Positions 1 to 5,751 of a stretch of 7,853 nucleotides of DNA are shown here, in pieces. How positions within the stretch are numbered: the stretch's first letter is position 1; each line of letters begins with the position of its first letter. Source of the stretch: SZUA-320 sp041612035 (GTDB taxonomy: Bacteria; Gemmatimonadota; Gemmatimonadetes; Gemmatimonadales; GWC2-71-9); the NCBI GenBank assembly GCA_041612035.1, contig JBFILX010000099.1, positions 1 through 7,853 on the forward strand, in the 5' to 3' direction. Below the pieces are notes generated by a model. That model was not told the origin of the DNA and made no database searches. It saw nothing but the letters and a program-made list of their open reading frames with translations. A program made the translations under genes and the position numbers.

Positions 1-356
1 AGGGGCAGGCGCTCCTCGGCCCGTACCGACCCCGCGGCGCAGGTGGCCTGGACCACCGCGCCATCCTCGAGCTCGAGGATGGCCCCGGCGAACGCGGCAC
101 CTGCCATCGGGATCGGGGGCAGGATCCCGTCCCACGCCACCGCGACGGGCGGCACGAGTTCCGACCCCTTGCGTTCCTGCCAGGCGGTCAGCGCGGCCGC
201 GGCGCCGGCCGGGCTCGCGATCGGCGCGCCCAGGGCCGCGCACACCCGCACCAGCGTGTCGGGCGACGGTTCCACCGGCCGGCCCAGTCCGTCGGTGTAC
301 GCGGTCTGCACGCCCATGGCCCGGGCCAGGGTACGGAGCGCGGTGAGGTCGTCCAC
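1..356 (-). CDS. malQ: 4-alpha-glucanotransferase (amylomaltase, GH77), N-terminal part only
   Basis: The gene is read leftward and runs off the left edge; 118 codons are visible. MalQ enzymes are cytoplasmic and move maltodextrin segments from one alpha-1,4-glucan to another, releasing glucose. The visible part matches the N-terminal region of long-type MalQ as I know it: a helix reading LRTLARAMGVQTAY, a GR turn, then SPDTLVRVCAALGAP, and further on PPVAVAWDG (about residues 75-83). The GH77 catalytic barrel lies outside the window, so no catalytic residue can be checked. I chose GTG at 356-354 because it begins the conserved helix and lies 4 bp after the GH97 stop, which suggests translational coupling. 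No convincing Shine-Dalgarno is seen. ATG at 317-315 is an alternative, but it would cut into the conserved helix. A 24-bp perfect palindrome sits in this coding sequence at 60-83. The family call is fairly firm; the symbol rests on the N-terminus alone. Confidence 0.72.
   Translation of the reverse strand, partial: MDDLTALRTLARAMGVQTAYTDGLGRPVEPSPDTLVRVCAALGAPIASPAGAAAALTAWQERKGSELVPPVAVAWDGILPPIPMAGAAFAGAILELEDGAVVQATCAAGSVRAEERLP
60..83. repeat. 24-bp perfect palindrome inside malQ
   Basis: The half-site GCCATCCTCGAG (60-71) is followed at once by its exact reverse complement (72-83), with no spacer; flanking bases 59 and 84 do not pair. It lies in the malQ coding sequence and encodes Ala-Ile-Leu-Glu-Leu-Glu-Asp-Gly, where the alternating Leu-Glu codons CTC and GAG are naturally self-complementary. 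It may be a coding coincidence or a protein-binding site. Confidence 0.5.
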
Positions 357-360
357 GCGG

Positions 361-2415
361 TCAGCGGGCCGGGCGGATGCGGATCGCCTGCCCGCCGCCG
401 GGCGCCAGCGCGACGCGCAGGCGGGTGGCCGCGGTGACGGTCCGCCGGCTGACGGCGAGGGGGAACGGGTCGTCGTTCCAGTGGGCCCCGGGGCCGTCGG
501 CGTAGATCTCCGCCACGTAGCGGCGGCCCGGTGTCAGGAATGCGAGCGGGACGTCGAGGGTGCGGGGTTCCTCGTCGGTGATCGCGCCCAGGAACCAGGT
601 CTGGCCGCCCCGTTCCCGGCGGGCCACCACCACGTAGTCCCCGATCCGGCCGTCCAGCACCCGCGTGGTGTCCCAGTCGACGGCCACGTCCCTGATGAAC
701 CGGAAGGCCGGCTGGTCGACGTAGTGCTCGGGCAGGTCGGCCGCCATCTGCATCGGGCTGTACAGGACCACGTAGAGGGCGAGCTGCTTGGCGAGGGTGG
801 TCCGGACCCGGGGCTCCTCGGGGCCCCGCGCCCGCCCGGTGCCCCGTTCCAGCCAGAGGTCCAGGATTCCCGGCGTGAAGTCCATGGGGCCGGCCAGGAG
901 CCGGGTGAAGAAGAGGATGGTCTCGTGCTCGGGCGGGTTGCCGCCGTCGCCGCTCCAGGCGTTGTACTCCTGTCCCCGCGAGCCCTCGCGGGTCATCATG
1001 TGGGGCCAGGTGCGCCGCTCCCCGGTGTCGTGCATGGGCTCGTGCACGTTGAGCATGATCCCGTAGCGGGCGGCCGCCTCGATGACCCGCCGGTAGTGCC
1101 GCACCATGTACTGCGAGTAGTGCGAGTGGCCCTCGCTGGTGAGGTCGGTCACGTAGCCGGTCTTCACCGCGTCGATGCCGAGCGAGCGGTAGAGCGCGAA
1201 GGCGCTGTCCAGCTGACGCTCGTAGTTCTCGATCCCGCCCGAGGTCTCGTTGTGGGCGATGAGCCGGACCCCCCGCTGGCGGGCGTAGGCGGCGACACCG
1301 GGCAGGTCGTAGTCGGGGTAGGGCCGGGTGAACGAGAACGCGTTGCGGTTGGCGATCCAGTCCCCGTCCCACCCCGTGTTCCATCCCTCCACCAGCACCC
1401 CGCCGAACCCGTGCTCCGCCGCGAAGTCGATGTACCGCCGGGCATTGGCCGTGGTGGCGCCGTGACGGGGGCCCGAGCCCCAGGTCATCGCGCCGATGTG
1501 CATCCCCCACCAGATGCCCACGTACTTCATGGGCCGGATCCAGTCGGTCGAGGCCAGCGCGTCCGGGGGATTGAGCTTGAGCCCCAGCAGGGAGGGGGCC
1601 AGGTCCTCCACCCGGTCGGCCACCTGGATGGTGCGCCACGGGGTCGTGAACGGGGTGCGGCCCAGCACCTTGACGCCGTCGGCCATCGGCGCCAGCGCCG
1701 CCCGCAGGGTGCGTCCCTCGCTGCGGCCCCCGCGCAGGAACATCCGGGCGTAGTCGGCCAGGTCGGCCTCGTGGATCACCAGCACGGTGCGCCCGTCCCG
1801 GGTCTCCATGGTGAGCGGCGTCTGCACGCTGTCGAGCAGGCTCACCGGGCTCGACGAGTACAGCATCTCGGAACGGTCCATCCGGGCCCAGTTGGAGGGG
1901 ATCCACCAGGCCCGGGCATTGTCGGCCAGGGCGAACTCGGTCAGCTCGTCGGTGATGGCGAACTCGCCGAGGCCGGGCTGGGCCGGGAGTTCGTACCGAA
2001 ACCCGATGCCGTCGTCGAAGGCCCGGATCCGCACCGTGAAGCGGCGCGCCGGGGCTTCGGTCTCCTCGACCGTCATCGCCAGTTCGTGGTAGTGCTCGCG
2101 CACCCGGGCCACTTCGCCCCAGGGCTGGGTCCACCACGCGTCGTGGGTGCGGCGGGCCGTGTCGCGCACCGCCAGCCCCCGGGCCAGCGGGGGCGCGTCC
2201 CGGAAGGTGAATCCGAGGCGCGAGGGCTGGATGAGGGACCGGCCGTCCCGGTCCACGGCGTAGGTGAGATGGCCCTCCCGCAGGGCCAGCGTCACCCGGG
2301 TCCGCCCGTCGGGCGAGGCCACGCCGGTCTGGGCCGCGAGCGGCGGCGCCAGGAGCGCGGCAACGACCAGCGGAAGCAGGGCGCGGGGCGGGAGCCAGCC
2401 GGTGAGGCGGCGCAT
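361..2415 (-). CDS. Secreted GH97 alpha-glucosidase (SusB-like, inverting type)
   Basis: This 684-residue protein hydrolyses alpha-glucosidic bonds at the non-reducing ends of malto-oligosaccharides, by family. A Sec signal peptide (residues 1-28: RR near the start, a Leu/Ala/Val core, LAA then Q) with no lipobox Cys predicts periplasmic or secreted location. Approximate layout is an N-terminal beta-sandwich at 30-275, a catalytic barrel at 290-560 (KYVGIWWGMH, VEGWNTGWDGDW) and a C-terminal beta domain at 570-684. Glutamates E390 (HNETS), E459 (NVHEP), E477 (REGS) and E483 (GQEY) have exactly the spacing (69, 18, 6) of SusB E439, E508, E526 and E532, the catalytic and calcium-binding set of inverting GH97. 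KTGYV (418-422) has Gly where retaining members carry an Asp nucleophile. The ATG at 2415 is chosen because it starts the signal peptide; the frame stays open to 2586, but that stretch is Arg/Pro-rich and unlike the family. No clear ribosome binding site is seen. Substrate preference is inferred; other alpha-glucosides are possible. Confidence 0.92.
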   Translation of the reverse strand: MRRLTGWLPPRALLPLVVAALLAPPLAAQTGVASPDGRTRVTLALREGHLTYAVDRDGRSLIQPSRLGFTFRDAPPLARGLAVRDTARRTHDAWWTQPWGEVARVREHYHELAMTVEETEAPARRFTVRIRAFDDGIGFRYELPAQPGLGEFAITDELTEFALADNARAWWIPSNWARMDRSEMLYSSSPVSLLDSVQTPLTMETRDGRTVLVIHEADLADYARMFLRGGRSEGRTLRAALAPMADGVKVLGRTPFTTPWRTIQVADRVEDLAPSLLGLKLNPPDALASTDWIRPMKYVGIWWGMHIGAMTWGSGPRHGATTANARRYIDFAAEHGFGGVLVEGWNTGWDGDWIANRNAFSFTRPYPDYDLPGVAAYARQRGVRLIAHNETSGGIENYERQLDSAFALYRSLGIDAVKTGYVTDLTSEGHSHYSQYMVRHYRRVIEAAARYGIMLNVHEPMHDTGERRTWPHMMTREGSRGQEYNAWSGDGGNPPEHETILFFTRLLAGPMDFTPGILDLWLERGTGRARGPEEPRVRTTLAKQLALYVVLYSPMQMAADLPEHYVDQPAFRFIRDVAVDWDTTRVLDGRIGDYVVVARRERGGQTWFLGAITDEEPRTLDVPLAFLTPGRRYVAEIYADGPGAHWNDDPFPLAVSRRTVTAATRLRVALAPGGGQAIRIRPAR

Positions 2416-2519
2416 GGGCGATCCGGGGGCCTGGGGTCGGGTGCTGCCGGGGCGGCGGCCGCCGTCATGCCGGGCCGCCGGCCTCCGTGACCGGGGGGAA
2501 GGTAGGGGGCCGCGGGGCC

Positions 2520-2533
2520 GTCCGCCAGCGGAC
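2520..2533. repeat. Short inverted repeat next to the candidate -35 element
   Basis: GTCCGC (2520-2525), spacer CA, then GCGGAC (2528-2533) form a perfect 14-bp inverted repeat. It abuts the candidate rightward -35 TTGTGT at 2534-2539. It could be a regulator site or a small hairpin, or chance; no known consensus is recognised. Confidence 0.3.
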
Positions 2534-2551
2534 TTGTGTTCGGGCGGGCAG

Positions 2552-2571
2552 GCGCCGAATATCCGCGGCGC
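2552..2571. repeat. Inverted repeat (6-bp arms, 8-nt spacer) around the AT-rich core, possible operator
   Basis: The arms GCGCCG (2552-2557) and CGGCGC (2566-2571) are perfect reverse complements around AATATCCG. The centre (about 2561) is within a few bases of the midpoint of the divergent region, and the spacer holds the candidate -10 sequences for both directions. A dimeric regulator bound here could control both units. The arms are pure G/C and could arise by chance at this base composition, so a functional role is inference. Confidence 0.35.
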
Positions 2572-2699
2572 GCCCCACGCCGCCACTCCTCCGCCCGGAC
2601 CCGAACCGTGCCCCAGATCCCGCTCGGCCCCATCGACTCCGCGATCCTGATCGTTCGCGCCGGCGCCATGCGGCCCCTGGCGCTCCGCGACGCCCGCCG

Positions 2700-3995
2700 A
2701 TGAGCGAACGGCGGAAGGTGGCGATCGTCGTAGGCGGAGGGCCGGCCCCGGGCATCAACGGGGTCATCGCCGCCGCCAGCATCCGGTGCGCGCTGGACGG
2801 GGTGGACGTCGTGGGTATCCGGGACGGGTTCAAGTGGGTCATGCAGGGCAACGTGGAGCACCTGGTGCCCCTCACGATCGATGCGGTGAGCCGGATCCAC
2901 GCCCGCGGGGGTTCGATCATCGGGATCGCGCGGGACAACCCGACCACCGACCCCCGATACCTCGAGAACACCGTGCTCTCGCTGCTCCGGCTGGACGTGG
3001 CAAAGCTCATCGCCATCGGGGGCGACGACACCGCCTACACCGCGATGCGGCTGGAGGAGCACTCGGCGGGCCGGATCCACGTGGTGCACGTCCCCAAGAC
3101 CATCGACAACGACATCGCCCTCCCGCCCGCGATCGACACCTTCGGGTTCCAGACCGCGCGTCATTACGGCGCGGAGATCGTCAAGAACCTGATGGTGGAC
3201 GCCCACACCACCTCGCGCTGGTACTTCGTCATCGCCATGGGCCGCAAGGCGGGCCACCTGGCCCTGGGCATCGGCAAGGCGGCCGGGGCCACGCTGACCC
3301 TCATTCCCGAGGAGTTCGGGCTCACCGGGATCCGGTTCAAGGCGATCGTGGACACCCTGGTCGGCGCGATCATCAAGCGGCTCGCCAGCGGCAAGCGGCA
3401 CGGGGTGGCGGTGATCGCGGAGGGGGTGGTGGAGGGGCTCGACCCGGCGGAACTGGCGGCCATCGAAGGGGTCGAGCGGGACCCCCACGGCAACCTCCGG
3501 ATCGCCGAGGTCGCCATCGGCGGGCTGCTGAAGCAGGCCGTCCAGGCCCGCCTGGCGGAGTTCGGTCTGAAGACCACCATCGTCGCCAAGGATATCGGGT
3601 ATGAACTGCGCTGCGCCGACCCCGTTCCCTATGACGTGGAGTACACGCGCGACCTGGGCTACTGCGCGGCCAAGTACCTGCTGTCCGGCGGGAGGGCGGT
3701 GATGGTGTCCATGCAGGGGGGCGAGTTCCATCCGATCCCGTTCCCCGAACTGCTGGATCCCGTGACCGGCCGGACGCGGGTCCGGTACGTGAACACCCGT
3801 TCCACCCGGTACGCGATCGCGCGGCGCTACATGATCCGGCTTCGGCGGGACGACTTTGAGGATCCCCACGAAATCGCACGGTTCGCGGCGGTGGTCGGGC
3901 TGACGCTCGACGAGTTCCGCAGGCAGTTCGCGTTCCTGGTCGAGGACGAGCCCCCGCCGCTCGACCTGGTCGAGCCGCCCGGGTCGCCGTCCTGA
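2700..3995 (+). CDS. pfp: 6-phosphofructokinase family, probably pyrophosphate-dependent
   Basis: This 431-residue cytoplasmic enzyme phosphorylates fructose-6-phosphate to fructose-1,6-bisphosphate in glycolysis; PPi-using members work reversibly. The PfkA fold runs through the whole protein. Motifs are GGGPAPGIN (12-20) at the N-terminal phosphate-binding loop, GGDDT (107-111), PKTIDND (132-138) with presumed catalytic base D136, MGRKAGHLAL (180-189), and AEG (240-242) with E241 for the sugar phosphate. In ATP-using bacterial enzymes the first two signatures read GGDGS and PGTIDND. D110 and K133 here are the Asp and Lys that mark PPi-dependent enzymes (E. coli positions 104 and 124). Length exceeds the roughly 320 residues of E. 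coli PfkA and fits longer PfkA-clade members. ATG 2700 is chosen because conservation begins there; the frame is open upstream to 2487, but that part is Arg/Pro-rich and unlike the family. No ribosome binding site is evident. The symporter gene follows 71 bp downstream on the same strand. ATP use or another sugar phosphate such as sedoheptulose-7-phosphate cannot be excluded. Confidence 0.9.
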   Translation: MSERRKVAIVVGGGPAPGINGVIAAASIRCALDGVDVVGIRDGFKWVMQGNVEHLVPLTIDAVSRIHARGGSIIGIARDNPTTDPRYLENTVLSLLRLDVAKLIAIGGDDTAYTAMRLEEHSAGRIHVVHVPKTIDNDIALPPAIDTFGFQTARHYGAEIVKNLMVDAHTTSRWYFVIAMGRKAGHLALGIGKAAGATLTLIPEEFGLTGIRFKAIVDTLVGAIIKRLASGKRHGVAVIAEGVVEGLDPAELAAIEGVERDPHGNLRIAEVAIGGLLKQAVQARLAEFGLKTTIVAKDIGYELRCADPVPYDVEYTRDLGYCAAKYLLSGGRAVMVSMQGGEFHPIPFPELLDPVTGRTRVRYVNTRSTRYAIARRYMIRLRRDDFEDPHEIARFAAVVGLTLDEFRRQFAFLVEDEPPPLDLVEPPGSPS

Positions 3996-4053
3996 CCCAT
4001 TCACCGGAGCCCGGGCGGCCGTGCGCGACGCCGCGTGCCGGGGGTCCCTGAGC

Positions 4054-4060
4054 GAGGAGG
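4054..4060 (+). promoter_or_regulatory. Ribosome binding site that decides the symporter start
   Basis: GAGGAGG at 4054-4060 is the clearest Shine-Dalgarno in the window. It directly touches a GTG at 4061, which is too close to be used, and lies 6 nt before a second in-frame GTG at 4067. The second GTG is therefore the more likely start, removing two residues from the longest frame. Confidence 0.65.
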
Positions 4061-4066
4061 GTGCCC

Positions 4067-5686
4067 GTGGGCGTCCTGGCGAGCCTGGACTGGGTGGTCG
4101 TCGGCCTGTACTTCGTGGTGGTCTTCGGGGTCGCCATCGCCGCGTGGCTGCGGCAGCGCGCCGGCCAGGGCACCTCGCAGGAGTACTTCCTCGCGGGCCG
4201 CGACGCCGGGTGGTTCCTGGTGGGCGGCTCCCTGTTCGCCTCCAACATCGGGTCGGAGCACCTCGTGGGGCTGGCGGGCACCGGAGCGGCCAGCGGCGTG
4301 GCGGTGGGGCAGTTCGAGGTGCTGGCCTCGCTCATTCTGCTGCTGCTCGGCTGGCTGTTCGTGCCGTTCTACCTCAGGAGCGGCGTCTTCACCATGCCGG
4401 AGTTCCTCGAGCGGCGGTACTCGGCGAGCGCCCGGTGGTACCTGGCGGTCATTTCCATCATCGGGTACGTCCTCACCAAGATCTCGGTGACCATCGCGGC
4501 CGGGGGCATCGTCTTCGAGGCCCTCATGGGCATCAACTTCTGGACCGGGGCCCTGGTGGTGGTGGTCGTCACGGGCGTGTACACCATCTTCGGCGGGCTG
4601 CGGGCGGTCCTCTACACCGACCTGATGCAGATGTTCGTGCTGATCGGCGGTGCGGTGGCCGTGACCGTCATCGGCCTCGGCGCAGTCGGTGGCTGGGAGG
4701 GTCTGCAGCAGGCGGTCGAGCCGGGCGTCCTGTCGCTCTGGAAGCCGATGAGCGACCCGAGCTTCCCCTGGACCGGCATCCTCTTCGGGGCCCCCATCCT
4801 GGGCGTGTGGTACTGGTGCACCGACCAGTTCATCGTGCAGCGAGTGCTCGCGGCGCACAATGTCGACCACGCACGGCGCGGGACGATCTTCGCCGGGTTT
4901 CTGAAGCTCCTGCCGCTCTTCATCTTCGTGATCCCCGGGGTGATCGCCTACGCCCTGGCCCGACAGGGCCGGCTCACCCTCGACCAGCCCGACCAGGCGC
5001 TGCCCGCGCTCGTGGGCGCGCTGCTGCCCGTCGGTATCCGCGGCCTGGTGGTGGCGGGACTGCTCGCCGCGCTGATGAGCTCGCTGTCCGCCGTCTTCAA
5101 CTCGACGTCCACCCTCATCACCATCGATGTCTACCGGAAGCTCCAGCCGGAGGCGACGGAGCAGCGGCTCGTCCGGGTGGGGCAGGTCACGACCGCGGTT
5201 CTGGTGCTGTTCGGGCTGGCGTGGATCCCGTTCATGAAGCTGATCTCGGGCCAGCTGTACGAGTACCTGCAGAGCGTCCAGGCCTACATCTCGCCCCCGA
5301 TCGCGGCGGTGTTCCTGATCGGGGTCCTGTGGCGGCGGGTAAACGCCCGCGGCGCCATCGCCTCCCTGGTCACGGGGTTCGTGCTGGGGATGGGTCGGCT
5401 GGTGGTGGAGATCGCGCCGGCGCTGCAGACGGGGTTCCTGGCCACCTATGCGGAGGTGAACTTCCTGCACTTCGCGATCATCCTCTTCCTGCTGTGCTCG
5501 GCCGTGCTCGTGGTCGTGAGCCTGGCCTCGCCGCCGCCGCCGCACGCCAAGGTGGATGGCCTGACCTTCGCCACCCTGGAGTCGCCCACCGCCGAGGAGT
5601 CCGACCCCGCCTGGCGGGCGCGCGACCTCGTCCTGAGCGTGGTCCTGGTGGCCGCGGTCGGACTGGTCTGGGCCTACTTCTCGTGA
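4067..5686 (+). CDS. Sodium/sugar symporter, SSS family (SLC5), SGLT-like
   Basis: This 539-residue inner-membrane carrier is predicted to import a sugar, probably glucose, with sodium. It has about 14 hydrophobic helices; the first is near residues 8-28 and the last near 521-538 at the C-terminus. Family marks are EYFLAGR (39-45), NIGSEHLVGLAGTGAASG (60-77), TMPEF (109-113), YTIFGGL (172-178), WYWCTDQ (248-254), LKLLP (279-283) and MSSLSAVFNS (337-346). Compared with human SGLT1 from memory, sugar contacts N78, H83, E102, Y290, W291, K321 and Q457 match N60, H65, E84, Y249, W250, K280 and Q402. The position of T287 is Gly246. The sodium-site serines S392/S393 match S338/S339, while T395/S396 are Ser and Ala. 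Length is close to Vibrio vSGLT. The start is GTG 4067, set by GAGGAGG 6 nt upstream; GTG 4061 is possible. It probably shares a transcript with the phosphofructokinase gene, 71 bp upstream with no clear terminator between. Family call is firm; substrate is inferred. Confidence 0.93.
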   Translation: MGVLASLDWVVVGLYFVVVFGVAIAAWLRQRAGQGTSQEYFLAGRDAGWFLVGGSLFASNIGSEHLVGLAGTGAASGVAVGQFEVLASLILLLLGWLFVPFYLRSGVFTMPEFLERRYSASARWYLAVISIIGYVLTKISVTIAAGGIVFEALMGINFWTGALVVVVVTGVYTIFGGLRAVLYTDLMQMFVLIGGAVAVTVIGLGAVGGWEGLQQAVEPGVLSLWKPMSDPSFPWTGILFGAPILGVWYWCTDQFIVQRVLAAHNVDHARRGTIFAGFLKLLPLFIFVIPGVIAYALARQGRLTLDQPDQALPALVGALLPVGIRGLVVAGLLAALMSSLSAVFNSTSTLITIDVYRKLQPEATEQRLVRVGQVTTAVLVLFGLAWIPFMKLISGQLYEYLQSVQAYISPPIAAVFLIGVLWRRVNARGAIASLVTGFVLGMGRLVVEIAPALQTGFLATYAEVNFLHFAIILFLLCSAVLVVVSLASPPPPHAKVDGLTFATLESPTAEESDPAWRARDLVLSVVLVAAVGLVWAYFS

Positions 5687-5707
5687 CTCGCTCCGCCTCC
5701 CCCGGGT

Positions 5708-5721
5708 CCGGCGTCCGCCGG
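5708..5721 (+). other. GC hairpin between the symporter and kinase genes, weak terminator candidate
   Basis: CCGGC (5708-5712) and GCCGG (5717-5721) pair around GTCC, 22 bp after the symporter stop. No T-run follows, so this is not a classic intrinsic terminator. It may weaken read-through into the kinase gene, or may be a by-product of high GC. The rest of the 65-bp gap holds only a modest AGGG (5743-5746) ahead of the kinase ATG. Confidence 0.25.
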
Positions 5722-5751
5722 CCGGGGTAGCCGGCACCGCGCAGGGTGGGG

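Larger units (their letters stand above)
2416..2699. promoter_or_regulatory. Divergent intergenic control region between the GH97 and phosphofructokinase genes
   Basis: These 284 bp separate two genes read away from each other, so both promoters should lie here. The region is GC-rich and its only run of five A/T bases is 2558-2562. Weak promoter-like hexamers surround that run. Rightward, TTGTGT at 2534-2539 and GAATAT at 2557-2562 have a 17-bp spacer and match the sigma-70 consensus at 3 of 6 bases each. Leftward, GATATT (complement of 2558-2563) matches 4 of 6. Two short perfect inverted repeats, listed separately, lie here. Leaders would be about 130 nt in both directions. No small gene is convincing. 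The location is firm, the individual hexamers are weak. Confidence 0.45.

Noticed and set aside
43..2490. Long open frame on the plus strand opposite malQ and GH97, and another minus-strand frame at 188-2137
   Set aside because: Both are rich in Gly, Pro, Arg and His with no recognisable domain, and are expected antisense or out-of-frame shadows of a GC-rich gene. The GH97 frame has signal peptide, domains and catalytic residues.
2416..2586. N-terminal extension of the GH97 frame by 57 residues
   Set aside because: It is Arg/Pro-rich, would bury the signal peptide inside the protein, and lies in the divergent promoter region.
2487..2699. N-terminal extension of the phosphofructokinase frame by 71 residues
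   Set aside because: It is Arg/Pro-rich and unlike the family; conserved sequence starts at ATG 2700.
2292..4004. Long minus-strand open frame opposite the phosphofructokinase
   Set aside because: Its composition is typical of antisense GC-rich DNA, and it overlaps a gene with complete family motifs.
4061..4066. GTG at 4061 as the symporter start
   Set aside because: The Shine-Dalgarno GAGGAGG ends at 4060 and leaves no spacer; GTG 4067 has a normal 6-nt spacing.
3996..4066. Possible terminator between the phosphofructokinase and symporter genes
   Set aside because: There are only short GC self-complementary bits such as GCCCGGGC, no stable stem with a T-run; read-through looks more likely.
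4552..4570. Run of GTG-like triplets in the symporter gene
   Set aside because: It encodes a run of valines inside a membrane helix and needs no other explanation.
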